From NCBI RefSeq assembly GCF_014645535.1, contig NZ_BMLX01000003.1:248001-312000 (forward strand): DNA of 64,000 nucleotides, in the 5' to 3' direction. The number at the start of each line of letters is the position of its first letter. The stretch's first letter is position 1. The stretch is from Silvimonas iriomotensis. GTDB taxonomy: Bacteria > Pseudomonadota > Gammaproteobacteria > Burkholderiales > Chitinibacteraceae. A program made the translations under genes and the position numbers. The notes beneath the pieces were generated by a model. It was not told where the DNA came from. It ran no database searches and saw only the letters and a program-made list of their open reading frames with translations. Shown piece after piece: positions 10,286 through 19,593 of this stretch.

Positions 10286-10316
10286 ACAAAAAGCCGGCAT
10301 GCTGGATGCCGGCTTT
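10286..10316 (-). terminator. Intrinsic terminator after the small membrane gene
   Basis: The stem AAGCCGGCAT / ATGCCGGCTT is followed on the minus strand by TTTGTTTTTG. It carries the same AAGCCGGC core as other terminators in the window. Confidence 0.8.
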
Positions 10317-10345
10317 GCTTGCGCACAGATCGATCTGGCCGACCT

Positions 10346-10558
10346 TCAGGAACGCACTACAAACATGCTCGCGCATAACGCAAACCCGATCAGATACAAA
10401 AGCCAGGTTTGCGAAATGAAATACGGGTACACCATCAGCGCAATGCCCACCACAATGGGCACGCGCAGGCCGCGCTTCTTGCCGTAACGCAGGGCGGTAA
10501 AGCCGACAATGCTGAAAAACACGCTGGCAAAAAGATTGGCTGGAGTGGGAAGTAGCAT
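10346..10558 (-). CDS. Small two-helix membrane protein of unknown function
   Basis: A 70-residue hydrophobic protein starting MLLPTPANLF. It has two or three membrane segments (ASVFFSIVGFTALRYG; VPIVVGIALMVYPYFI; WLLYLIGFALCASMFVV) and a basic KKRGLR loop. I chose ATG 10558 over upstream in-frame codons because it begins just before the hydrophobic stretch. Its terminator is at 10286. It lies 38 bases downstream of pyrB. Function unknown. Confidence 0.65.
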   Translation of the reverse strand: MLLPTPANLFASVFFSIVGFTALRYGKKRGLRVPIVVGIALMVYPYFISQTWLLYLIGFALCASMFVVRS

Positions 10559-10596
10559 GTCGGTTCCGTCAGGATCGGGTTCAGATGCTGATTGCA

Positions 10597-11889
10597 TCAT
10601 TCCATCGTGTAAAACGCAGCATCATCCGGCCCAACGTGCTGGGGCGCCCGCCAGGTGACATCACGCATGTTGCGCTGGATCTGGTTTTCTACACCCAGCA
10701 GCGTGGCAAAGATGGCCATGCGCACCGGAATGCCGTTATCGGTCTGGCGGAAAATGGCCAGGCGCGGATCGTGGTTCAGGTCGGTGGACAAGTCATTGGC
10801 CCCTTCGCGGCTATCACGCGGCAGCGGGTGCATGATGATGGTATCGGCCTTGCAATAAGCATTCACCACGGCCGCCGTGATCTGGAAATCCGCCGTATAG
10901 CCTTCCAGCTCCTCGCCCACAAAACGCTCTTTCTGGATGCGCGTTGCATACACCACATCTGCCCCGCGCAAGCCTTCTTGCAGCGAGTTGCTGATCTCTA
11001 CCACGTGCCCGTTGCGGCTGGCGTGTTCGACCAGATAAGCTGGCATTTCCAGCGACGGTGGCGAAATCAGCGTGAACTTCATGCCGCGGTACAAGGCCAG
11101 CAGCTTGATCAGCGAATGCACCGTGCGGCCGTATTTCAGATCGCCGACCATGGCGATATGCGCTCCATCCACGAGCTTGCCCAGACGGGAGAACTCCGTC
11201 TCGATGGTGTACAGATCCAGCAGCGCCTGGCTGGGATGCTCCCCCGGGCCATCACCGCCGTTGATCACCGGAATATTGGTGGCACGGGCAAACTCCGCCA
11301 CAGAGCCTTTTTCCGGGTGGCGCACGACCACGGCATCGGCATAACCGGCGATCACGCGGCTGGTGTCATAAATCGATTCGCCCTTGGCCATGGACGAAAA
11401 CGAAAACCCGGTGGTGTCACACACGCTGCCACCCAGCCGGCAGAACGCCGCACCAAAACTCACCCGGGTGCGGGTACTGGCTTCAAAAAACAGGTTGGCC
11501 AGCACCGCGCCTTCCAGCACCCGGCATACCTTCTGGCGGCGGGCGATAGGTTGCATGATGTCCGCCACGCGCAGCAACTCGCCCACCGACTCCCGGGTGA
11601 ACTGATCTACTGACAGCAACTGCGGGCGACCATTGGCCGAAATCCGGTCACGCAGCCCGGTTTGAACTACGCTCTGCGTATATCCGGCTTGATGGTCGCG
11701 TTGCAGAATCTCCGACACAAACCGCTCGACCATTTCCGGCATGGGGCGGAACTCGGAGGACTCGTCCGGCAAGAGCCAGGTATCCAGTGCGCGGCGGCTG
11801 CAGGCGAAGCGATCGGCAAAACCATCACGGGTGAGGTTGAGTTTGCGCATTGCATCGCGCAGGAAAACTTGCTGGCTCATGGTGGACAT
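10597..11889 (-). CDS. pyrB: Aspartate carbamoyltransferase with an N-terminal HTH-like extension
   Basis: The 430-residue protein carries the ATCase catalytic chain from about residue 88 (QLLSVDQFTRESVGELL). STRTR, which binds carbamoyl phosphate, is at residues 138-142, and HPSQALLD and MHPLPR are present. It catalyses the first committed step of pyrimidine synthesis. Residues 1-85 are an addition not found in E. coli PyrB. They read like a small DNA-binding domain (LNLTRDGFADRFACSRRALD then TWLLP). No pyrI regulatory-chain gene is nearby. AGGAG sits before ATG 11889, so the extension is translated. Whether it binds DNA or contacts a partner is unknown. Confidence 0.92.
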   Translation of the reverse strand: MSTMSQQVFLRDAMRKLNLTRDGFADRFACSRRALDTWLLPDESSEFRPMPEMVERFVSEILQRDHQAGYTQSVVQTGLRDRISANGRPQLLSVDQFTRESVGELLRVADIMQPIARRQKVCRVLEGAVLANLFFEASTRTRVSFGAAFCRLGGSVCDTTGFSFSSMAKGESIYDTSRVIAGYADAVVVRHPEKGSVAEFARATNIPVINGGDGPGEHPSQALLDLYTIETEFSRLGKLVDGAHIAMVGDLKYGRTVHSLIKLLALYRGMKFTLISPPSLEMPAYLVEHASRNGHVVEISNSLQEGLRGADVVYATRIQKERFVGEELEGYTADFQITAAVVNAYCKADTIIMHPLPRDSREGANDLSTDLNHDPRLAIFRQTDNGIPVRMAIFATLLGVENQIQRNMRDVTWRAPQHVGPDDAAFYTME

Positions 11890-12106
11890 TTTTTTCTCCT
11901 AGTGTACGCGGGGCGTATATTAAGGGAGTGGGGTGGGGGATGTCGAGGGAGGGGGGATGAGTGGATTGAGGGGAAAGCAAAAGCTTTGTTAGTGCCTGAC
12001 GGCACGGAGGTTTGATTGCCGGTGGTGACCGGGGCACTGTAGTGGATTGCCAGAGGGATGTGGGTGGGGTGGATTTGGAGTGGTGGCGATAATCCACCTG
12101 CTGCTG
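11890..12106. other. Gap upstream of pyrB, no gene seen
   Basis: About 217 bases holding the pyrB ribosome site (AGGAG at about 11896-11900) and presumably its promoter. G-rich tracts occur, but I see no coding frame with proper signals. Confidence 0.4.
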
Positions 12107-12180
12107 TCTTTAAAGCTTTTAACTGCTGTTAGCGCCTGGCGGCGCGGGTGTTTTGGATGTCGGGGGTTGCCCGACGGCAA

Positions 12181-12214
12181 GGCACTTTCTTTTGGGTCGC
12201 CAAAAGAAAGTGCC
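12181..12214 (+). other. 15-bp perfect hairpin of repeat copy A
   Basis: Arms 12181-12195 and 12200-12214 (GGCACTTTCTTTTGG and its exact complement) with loop GTCG. The foot of the stem differs from the other two copies, but each difference is matched on the opposite arm. Confidence 0.85.
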
Positions 12215-12390
12215 CAAAGAAAAGGCGACCCCTGCGACGGCGCCCTTCGGGTTCCCTGTGCTTCTCGCAAGGCGCGGCTGGCTACGGGAACTCGCTTCGC
12301 TCAGACACCCCTCCGCCGAAACCCCGCGCCTTGCTGCGATGCTCGGCGCAGTCAAAGGGGATGGCAGGTCAAAAGCAACTGCAACCCCGA

Positions 12391-12535
<145 letters not shown>

Positions 12536-12696
12536 GACCGTGCAAACCGTCCGTTCGCAAGAATGGTGGGTTTAGCCCACCACTCCGTCATTCCCGCGCA
12601 GGCAGGATTCCAGTCCGCAGCCCAATGGGCTGCCTTCGGTGGATTACCGCCGCTGCCTCGCATTTATCCTTCGATACGTGCAAGCATTGCAACTGG

Positions 12697-12716
12697 ATTC
12701 CGGCCTTCGCCGGAAT
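12697..12716. repeat. dRS3-like 20-bp inverted repeat
   Basis: Core ATTCCGGC CTTC GCCGGAAT, flanked by TGG and GAC. It has the ATTCC...GGAAT form and 20-base length of Neisseria dRS3 repeats. Related copies lie at 12590, 13071, 62619 and 63050. Confidence 0.8.
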
Positions 12717-12744
12717 GACGAGTCAGTGCGGGTGCGTGTTGAAT

Positions 12745-12777
<33 letters not shown>

Positions 12778-12933
12778 ATTTTGGTTTCGGGTTGCAGTTG
12801 GTTTTGGGGGTGCCGTTGTTTTTGACTTTCCTCCCCCATTAAAGCCCAGCGCCGAAGGAGGGAGGGAGACCTTAGGCTCCCGAGTGAGAGAGGGCAGCCC
12901 GGAGGGCCGCCAGGCTGGGGTCGCCTTTCTTTG

Positions 12934-12965
12934 CCTACTTTCTTTGGCGAAGCAAAGAAAGTAGG
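12934..12965 (-). other. 13-bp perfect hairpin of repeat copy C
   Basis: Arms 12934-12946 and 12953-12965; on the minus strand CCTACTTTCTTTG, loop CTTCGC, then the exact complement. Confidence 0.85.
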
Positions 12966-13070
12966 GTGCTCCGGCCACCGCCGGTATGTAAAACACCGCG
13001 CCGCAGGCGCTAACAGCGGTTAAAGGTTTTCAGCTCCGGCCCCAAAGGCCACCTGCGGCGGCCAGACTGG

Positions 13071-13090
13071 ATTCCTGCCTCCGCAGGAAT
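13071..13090. repeat. dRS3-like 20-bp inverted repeat
   Basis: Core ATTCCTGC CTCC GCAGGAAT, a perfect 8-bp inverted repeat, flanked by TGG and GACG. Confidence 0.8.
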
Positions 13091-13161
13091 GACGAACTAG
13101 TCGCGGCAGCCAGGTTCAAATCCGCGCCACCGCGCAAAAATAGTTTGCTGCCCACGCCCCC

Positions 13162-13199
13162 CAAAAAAACAAAAAAGGCGCCGGATTTCCCAGCGCCTT
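13162..13199 (-). terminator. Intrinsic terminator of ftsK
   Basis: On the minus strand AAGGCGC, a loop, GCGCCTT and then TTTTGTTTTTTT, beginning about 23 bases after the ftsK stop. Confidence 0.85.
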
Positions 13200-13221
13200 C
13201 CTGTTTCCAAAAACAAACCCT

Positions 13222-16200
13222 TCACTCCCCCGCCGCCGGCGCCAGCACCGTCCGGTTGCCATTACTCTCCATGGCACTCACCAGCCCCGCATTCTCCATC
13301 TGCTCAATCAACCGGGCCGCCCGGTTGTAGCCAATGCGCAGTTGTCGCTGCACAGACGAGATCGAAGCGCGGCGGCTTTTCAGGACAAACGACACCGCTT
13401 CGTCATACAGCGGGTCGCTTTCCTCGCCACCGGCCTCGGCCCACGGTGCGCCGCTGCTGCCGGCGGCGGCTTCGGCATCAAGGCCGCCGTTGAGGATGCC
13501 TTCGACGTAGTCCGGTTCGCCGGTGGTCTTGAGGTATTCGACCACGCGGTGGACTTCGTCATCGGCCACAAAGGCGCCGTGCACGCGTTGCGGGTAGCCG
13601 GTGCCGGGCGGCAGGAACAGCATGTCGCCCTGGCCCAGCAGGGCTTCGGCGCCCATCTGGTCCAGGATGGTCCGGCTGTCGATCTTGGACGAGACCTGGA
13701 ACGCAACGCGCGTGGGGATGTTGGCCTTGATCAGGCCGGTGATCACGTCCACGCTGGGGCGCTGGGTGGCCAGGATCAAATGGATGCCGGCGGCGCGGGC
13801 TTTCTGGGCCAGGCGGGCGATCAGTTCTTCGATCTTCTTGCCGGCCACCATCATCAGGTCGGCAAATTCATCGACCACCACCACCACGAACGGCAGGTGC
13901 GTGAGCGGTTCGGGGTTGTCCGGGGTCAGGCTGAACGGGTTGCTGAGCGGCTTGCCGGCCTTTTCGGCTTCTTTCACTTTCTGGTTGAAGCCGGCCAGGT
14001 TGCGCACGCCCATGGCGCTCATCAGGCGGTAGCGTTTTTCCATCTCCGCCACACACCAGTTGAGCGCGTTGGCGGCCAGTTTCATGTCGGTGACCACCGG
14101 GGCCAGCAGGTGCGGAATGCCGTCGTAGACGGAGAGTTCCAGCATCTTGGGGTCGACCATGATGAAGCGCACTTCATCGGGCGTGGCCTTGTACAGCAAG
14201 GACAGGATCATGGCGTTCACGCCGACCGACTTGCCCGAACCCGTGGTGCCGGCCACCAGCATGTGCGGCGCTTTGGCCAGATCAGTGACGATGGGCTTGC
14301 CGGTGATGTCCTTGCCCAGCGCCATGGTCAGCCTGGAGCTTTGGGTGTGGAATGCCTCGGAACTGAGGATCTCACTCAGCCGGATCATCTGCCGCGTCGG
14401 GTTGGGCAGTTCCAGACCCATGCAGGTCTTGCCGGGGATGGTTTCCACCACGCGGATCGACACCAGGCCCAGCGCGCGCGCCAGGTCTTTCATCAGGTTC
14501 ACAACCTGGGCGCCGCGCACGCCAACGGCGGGTTCGACTTCATAACGCGTAATGACCGGGCCGGCGAAGGCATCAAGCACGCTGACCTTCACCTTGAATT
14601 CGGCCAGTTTCTCTTCAATCACAATACCGCGATCAATCAACTCGTCCTGGCTGATCGGGTCTATGGCCTGGGCGGGCGGCAGCAGCAGGTCCAGCGATGG
14701 CAAACAGCTTTCGTCATACAGCGGGCGCGGCGGCGGTACTGGCGCGGGGGCCGGGCGGTTGATCAGGTCGGTGGCCCAGGCGGAGGGCTGATAGTCGCCG
14801 CTGGCGGCCAGTTCTGCGGCCACACTGGCGGCCGGGCTTTGCCAGGCCGGGGCGGGCGGCTGCAGCGGGACGGCAGCAGGCGGCAGCAGTTCCGGCTCAA
14901 TGGCGAGTGCTGCTTCTTGCGCTTCGTCCTCATCAGCGTCTTCCCATGGCATGGGTTGCCAGCGCATGGGCGTAAAGGCAGGGGCGGCGGGTTCGGTTGC
15001 GGGTGGTGCAACGGCGACTACAGCGAGCTCGATAGCCGGGCTGGCCACGACGGGCGCGACAGGCGTGACCACGGGTGCGACAACCACCGGGGCCACGACA
15101 GGGGCTGCCGGGTGTTCAGCCGTAGTCTCTTCAATAGCCGGCAGCGGTACGTCCTGAATCGCGGGCCAGATGGCTTGTGCCGGTGCGGGGGCTTGGGCGA
15201 TAACGGGTGCCGGGGCTTCAACCGCGGCGGCGGGCGCTTGCCATACCGGCATCTCCGGCAGCACCAGTTCTGGCGCAACCGGGTGGGCGTCCGGCGCTTG
15301 CAGCGGGCGCTGCCAGAACGGGCGCGGTGCCATCGGGGCTGGCTCAACGGCCGGCGGCGGCGTAATTGCTTGCGCGGGTACGGGCTCGGGCGGTGCGGTA
15401 TAGCTTTGCGCGGTGCGAATGGTGCGGCCGCTTTGGTAGCGCGGTGCCGGGGTGGCCTCGGCCTCGGCCAGGGTTTCTGGCACCACAGACTCTGCCGCGA
15501 CCACCGGCATCGGCACCGGTGCCAGCGGCGCGGGTTCCTCGGCCGGGGTTACTGTTGCGGAACGCTGAACCGGGCGGCGTGCGCTGATAAATACGGCGTC
15601 ATCGGCATTGCTGACAGTACGGCTGCTGCGCACCACGATCGGCGCCGGCGTGCTGGCCGCTTTGGTGCCGTCTTGTGCAGTCTGGTCAAGCTGACGGGCA
15701 TGTTGGGTTGCGATACGTTGGGTATCGCGATGGCCATGCATGGATTGCAGCCGGGCGCGGATTTCGTTGGCGTCGATACGCGGCAGATCGGCTTGCGGTG
15801 CCGGCGCCGGGCGCGGCGCGGGCTGGCGCGACAAATAGCGGGGCGGTTGCAGCACTTGCTCGCGGCCCAGGACCGGCAGCGGCTTGGGCGCTGGCGCGGG
15901 TGCAGCGCGCGGGAAGGATTTATCCAGCGTGATCACCGGCAACGGCGAACCGGCAGGGACGGTATTGACGGATGCAGCGGGGCGACGAGTGTCGAGCTTT
16001 TCTGCAGCACGCGTCAGGGCGGCCTGATGCGCCTCGTACGCCGGGTCAAATGCCGGCTCGGGGAGGTCTTCAAGCTGCGGGCTGGCCTCGATGCCGGGCT
16101 CTGCGCTGTGTTCGAACTCAGGCGCCGGTTCTGACCAGGTGCGGGTGAACCAGGAACGCAGGTTGACTGCAGGTGCAGCGGCCGCCGGGGCAGGGGCAGG

Positions 16201-16734
16201 TTCCGGCGTCACGTCCTCGGGCACGGTCTGGGCCGGCGGTTCGGTTTGTGCCTCGGCCATGGTCACCGGCAGCTTGTTGGTCAGTTGCGCAATAGCATGC
16301 TCAAGGCGGGCGCTAACGAGTTCGGTGAGCGCATTCCAGCGCAGACCGGCCCACAACGGAATACCCGCGCCGGTACCGGCGGCCAGCACGATCAGACCCA
16401 GCGCGGGATGACCCGTCGCCAGGATCAGGTGCCCGGCCAGTGCGCCACTGACAATCAGCAAAGCATAACCCGCTGCGCTACGCCAGCCGGGCCGGGTAAT
16501 GCGCAAGGGCTGTTGCCGCAGGGCCTGCCAGGTTGCAATACCTGCGCCGATGGTCACCCACCAGCCGCCGATACCCAGCAGCGCGTGCCACCATTGTGGC
16601 CAGTGTGAAATCTGGAAAATAAACGCCATGCAGCAGGCAAACGCCAACAGGGCGATGCGGGCTACGGGCAGAAAGCCGCCGCCAGTGCGGCCGAAAGACG
16701 GGCGCGGCGTACGTTGCGGTTGGCCTTGATTCAT
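13222..16734 (-). CDS. ftsK: DNA translocase FtsK
   Basis: The 1170-residue protein is anchored in the membrane by four helices within residues about 20-160. A very long Pro/Ala-rich linker (about 175-640) follows, then the hexameric RecA-like motor. The Walker A sequence [12 protein letters not shown] begins near residue 829 and a Walker B-type [12 protein letters not shown] follows. The end is a winged-helix gamma domain ([27 protein letters not shown]) that reads KOPS sites. It pumps chromosome dimers at the septum and activates XerCD; xerC lies 5 kb away. I start at ATG 16734 (MNQGQ); an in-frame codon at 16806 is possible but less supported. Confidence 0.95.
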   Translation of the reverse strand: MNQGQPQRTPRPSFGRTGGGFLPVARIALLAFACCMAFIFQISHWPQWWHALLGIGGWWVTIGAGIATWQALRQQPLRITRPGWRSAAGYALLIVSGALAGHLILATGHPALGLIVLAAGTGAGIPLWAGLRWNALTELVSARLEHAIAQLTNKLPVTMAEAQTEPPAQTVPEDVTPEPAPAPAAAAPAVNLRSWFTRTWSEPAPEFEHSAEPGIEASPQLEDLPEPAFDPAYEAHQAALTRAAEKLDTRRPAASVNTVPAGSPLPVITLDKSFPRAAPAPAPKPLPVLGREQVLQPPRYLSRQPAPRPAPAPQADLPRIDANEIRARLQSMHGHRDTQRIATQHARQLDQTAQDGTKAASTPAPIVVRSSRTVSNADDAVFISARRPVQRSATVTPAEEPAPLAPVPMPVVAAESVVPETLAEAEATPAPRYQSGRTIRTAQSYTAPPEPVPAQAITPPPAVEPAPMAPRPFWQRPLQAPDAHPVAPELVLPEMPVWQAPAAAVEAPAPVIAQAPAPAQAIWPAIQDVPLPAIEETTAEHPAAPVVAPVVVAPVVTPVAPVVASPAIELAVVAVAPPATEPAAPAFTPMRWQPMPWEDADEDEAQEAALAIEPELLPPAAVPLQPPAPAWQSPAASVAAELAASGDYQPSAWATDLINRPAPAPVPPPRPLYDESCLPSLDLLLPPAQAIDPISQDELIDRGIVIEEKLAEFKVKVSVLDAFAGPVITRYEVEPAVGVRGAQVVNLMKDLARALGLVSIRVVETIPGKTCMGLELPNPTRQMIRLSEILSSEAFHTQSSRLTMALGKDITGKPIVTDLAKAPHMLVAGTTGSGKSVGVNAMILSLLYKATPDEVRFIMVDPKMLELSVYDGIPHLLAPVVTDMKLAANALNWCVAEMEKRYRLMSAMGVRNLAGFNQKVKEAEKAGKPLSNPFSLTPDNPEPLTHLPFVVVVVDEFADLMMVAGKKIEELIARLAQKARAAGIHLILATQRPSVDVITGLIKANIPTRVAFQVSSKIDSRTILDQMGAEALLGQGDMLFLPPGTGYPQRVHGAFVADDEVHRVVEYLKTTGEPDYVEGILNGGLDAEAAAGSSGAPWAEAGGEESDPLYDEAVSFVLKSRRASISSVQRQLRIGYNRAARLIEQMENAGLVSAMESNGNRTVLAPAAGE

Positions 16735-17001
16735 GTCTGGTGTTTCTTGTCTAGCGTTGCGGACGAAAGGTGAACGGACGTTCTGTCTCGCCAAACCGGC
16801 AATCATAAGCCGCTATGGGGCCGGCGTCATCAGGTTCGACACATAGCGTGACGTGTTTGAAACGTGTATGGGGCAAGCGGCGGGATGGCGACCGGGCGGA
16901 TTGGGTGCACGGTGCTTTCTCTGGGGCCGCCGAGAGGTGGCCGCCCTCCCGGCGGGAGTCCGGCGCGTCGGTGCGCTGCCGGCGCAGGTGGAGCTGCTGC
17001 T

Positions 17002-17904
17002 TCAGCCGGTCGGCTGCTCAACGACCGTCAACGGTCTGATCTCATTCATCCGGGTGTAGTCCACGTGCATCTGGCCGTCTTCGTCTTTGTACAAGAGGTC
17101 GGCGTAGGCGTATTGCCAGCGGATCTGCTCATGGTTGTAGCTCTGGCGCGAGCGCATGGTCTGGGTGGTGGTTTCGTCGGTGCCATCCAGGCTCAGGACC
17201 AGCATGCTGTCAGTCCGCGCCAGGTCTGCCGCGGTCATGCCATAGAGCGGGCTGGATTCATCAATGACATGCATCAGTGTCCAGCTCAGCACAAACATGG
17301 GGTGCTGGTGGCGGACAAGGTGCAGATCATGAATGCGGCGGATCTGCAGCCCTTCGACCGCGCTTTCCTGGCGGATCAAGCGCAAGCGGGCAGAGGCGTC
17401 GACGATGACATTCTGGCGGGCATTGGCGGCGCGCATCATCAGCATCATCTGGCCGTCGATGGGGCGGATGACCGGGTTATGGGAAAACATGATGCGGGCA
17501 TGTGGCCGGGAGAACCGGGCGAACATCACGCCGGTAATCAGGGCAATGCTCATCATGCCGGTAAAAATCTCTACTGTTGCAATGACATGACCATAAACCG
17601 ACTGCGGATGCATGTCGCCATATCCGACAGTAGCGATGGTTTCGACACTAAAGAAAAATGCCCCCCAGAAACCGGCTGGATACTGGTTGGCGATGGGGTG
17701 CAGACCCATGCTGTAAAAGGTGGCAAAAACCAGGTTCAAAAGCAGGAATGCCAGGCCGACCAGTAGAAAGAAAACTGGCCACCGCACCATCATGCAGCGA
17801 TGGTATAGATCACTCCAGAACTGGGTTTGCAAGCCATGTGTAATAATTTCCCGATCGCCCAGAAGCGCCACGTTGCTGCTTTTGGGTAAATGAAACTCAA
17901 ACAT
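17002..17904 (-). CDS. Inward-rectifier-type potassium channel (KirBac family)
   Basis: A 300-residue channel subunit with two membrane helices (about 43-64 and 104-127) around a pore loop carrying the selectivity filter TVGYGD at residues 92-97. The cytoplasmic C-terminal half forms the immunoglobulin-like Kir domain (FSHNPVIRPIDGQMMLMMRAANARQN region). It would form a tetrameric K+ channel in the inner membrane. Length and layout match KirBac1.1/3.1. It is a lone gene, divergent from bioA. Start is the ATG at 17902-17904. Confidence 0.92.
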   Translation of the reverse strand: MFEFHLPKSSNVALLGDREIITHGLQTQFWSDLYHRCMMVRWPVFFLLVGLAFLLLNLVFATFYSMGLHPIANQYPAGFWGAFFFSVETIATVGYGDMHPQSVYGHVIATVEIFTGMMSIALITGVMFARFSRPHARIMFSHNPVIRPIDGQMMLMMRAANARQNVIVDASARLRLIRQESAVEGLQIRRIHDLHLVRHQHPMFVLSWTLMHVIDESSPLYGMTAADLARTDSMLVLSLDGTDETTTQTMRSRQSYNHEQIRWQYAYADLLYKDEDGQMHVDYTRMNEIRPLTVVEQPTG

Positions 17905-18180
17905 GTTTGTATGCCTGACTGGTTGTTTTTCGGTGAAACACGGGGTGCTGCTTCAGGGTTTGTACAGCACACAAATTGCCATTTTTGGGAAGCGATTTAC
18001 GTCACTTGTGCCGAAAATTGTCACCAAAAAATTAACTGAATTGAATTGAATTGGAAAGCTGCAAGTAATTTTTTAAGTAATTAGCATATGGTGCTTAACA
18101 GCGGCCCCAAGAATCGTATAACCTGCCGCTCAACCGGTTTTTTATGGGTGACGATTGGTACTTTTTTGAACCATCGCAAC
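17905..18180. promoter_or_regulatory. AT-rich divergent promoter region between the K+ channel gene and bioA
   Basis: A 276-base spacer visibly richer in A/T than its surroundings. It includes a GAATTGAATTGAATTGG trimer-like run at about 18037-18053 and TTTTTTAAGTAATTAGCATATGG at about 18070-18091, where I keep only the description: a T-run followed by a TAATTA core. I do not see a BirA-type operator. Exact promoters cannot be assigned. Confidence 0.4.
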
Positions 18181-19593
18181 ATGGAAATATCCGTAGTCTG
18201 TATGCAGGAGATAAAACTGGAAAGCCCGACAAGCCAGCCTGGCGCAGCCAATCATAATGACAACCTTCTGGAACGCAGCCGCCAGGCGGTATGGCATCCG
18301 TGTACCCAGATGAAGCGTCTGGAAACCTTCCCGCTGGTTCCGATCGAGCGCGGTGAGGGCGTCTGGCTGTACGACAGTAACGGCAAGCGTTATCTGGATA
18401 GCGTATCGAGCTGGTGGGTCAACCTGTTTGGTCACGGTGAGCCGCGGATCAAGGCGGCCATTACGCAACAGCTGGACCGGCTTGAGCATGTCATGCTCGC
18501 CGGTTTCACGCATCGGCCGGTGGTCGAGCTTTCTGAACGTCTGGGCGCCCTGACCGGGCTTGGCCACGCGTTTTATGGTTCTGATGGCGCTTCTGCCACC
18601 GAAATCGCGCTCAAGATGTCGGCGCACTATCACAAGAACAACGGCAAGCCGGGCAAGCACCGCTTTGTCTATCTGGCCGGCAGTTACCATGGCGAAACCG
18701 TCGGCGCCTTGTCGGTGACGGATGTGCCGGTGTTCCGCAGCGCGTATTCCAGCCTGGTGCGCGACAATTTCATTGCGCCCTCGCCCGATGCGCGCCTTGC
18801 CGGCGCCGGTGAAACCGCACGGGATGTCGCGGATGCTGCGGCCAACGGCCTGGCGGCGATCCTGGCGGCGCACCACGACGAGATTTCCGCCGTCATTCTG
18901 GAGCCGCTGGTGCAGGGCGCGGCCGGTATGGCCATGTATGACCCGCATTACCTGACCCGCGTGCGCGCACTGTGTGACCAATATCAGGTGCACCTCATTG
19001 CCGACGAGATTGCCGTCGGCTTTGGCCGCACCGGTACCTTGTTCGGTTGCGAGCAAGCGGCGATCAAGCCCGATTTCATTTGCGTATCCAAAGGCATTAC
19101 CGGCGGTTTTCTGCCTTTGGCCGCCGTGCTGACGACCGACGACGTCTACCGGGCGTTCTACGACGAAGACGTCACCCGCGGTTTTCTGCATTCGCACTCC
19201 TATACCGGCAACCCGCTGGCCTGCGCGGCGGCGCTGGCGGTGCTCGATATCTTTGAAAAAGACGATGTGATCGCCACCAATCGCGAGCGCGCGGCCCGCT
19301 GGTCGAAGCGCTTTGCCGGTTTCGCCCGGCACGAGCGGGTAAGCCACTATCGTAATACGGGCATGATCTGGGCTTTTGATGTGGATGATCCACGCCCAGG
19401 CTTTGCCCAGCGCATGTACCGCGCCGCGCTCGAACACGGCTTGTTGCTGCGTCCGATCGGCAATACCGTTTATTTCATGCCCCCGTATGTCATGCAGGAC
19501 GACGAAGCCGACTGGCTCGTAGAGGGCGCCACCCAGGCCTTGCAAGCCGCGCTGGGTGGGCAAGAGGAGCTGGACGATGCAGCTATCGCTTGA
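18181..19593 (+). CDS. bioA: Adenosylmethionine-8-amino-7-oxononanoate aminotransferase
   Basis: A PLP enzyme of biotin synthesis making 7,8-diaminopelargonate with S-adenosylmethionine as amino donor. Visible motifs are WHPCTQMK and DSVSSWWVNLFGH (BioA-type substrate residues), SYHGETVGALSVT, DEIAVGFGRTG and the Schiff-base lysine in CVSKGITGG. From ATG 18181 the protein has 470 residues; ATG 18202 would give 463. Neither start has a convincing ribosome site. No other bio gene is adjacent. Its end overlaps the next gene by 17 bases, so the two are probably co-transcribed. Confidence 0.92.
   Translation: MEISVVCMQEIKLESPTSQPGAANHNDNLLERSRQAVWHPCTQMKRLETFPLVPIERGEGVWLYDSNGKRYLDSVSSWWVNLFGHGEPRIKAAITQQLDRLEHVMLAGFTHRPVVELSERLGALTGLGHAFYGSDGASATEIALKMSAHYHKNNGKPGKHRFVYLAGSYHGETVGALSVTDVPVFRSAYSSLVRDNFIAPSPDARLAGAGETARDVADAAANGLAAILAAHHDEISAVILEPLVQGAAGMAMYDPHYLTRVRALCDQYQVHLIADEIAVGFGRTGTLFGCEQAAIKPDFICVSKGITGGFLPLAAVLTTDDVYRAFYDEDVTRGFLHSHSYTGNPLACAAALAVLDIFEKDDVIATNRERAARWSKRFAGFARHERVSHYRNTGMIWAFDVDDPRPGFAQRMYRAALEHGLLLRPIGNTVYFMPPYVMQDDEADWLVEGATQALQAALGGQEELDDAAIA

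Noticed and set aside
13342-16134. Long plus-strand open frame opposite ftsK
   Set aside because: It is a shadow of the GC-rich ftsK codons, rich in Gly/Arg/His with no family features, while the minus strand gives a complete FtsK.
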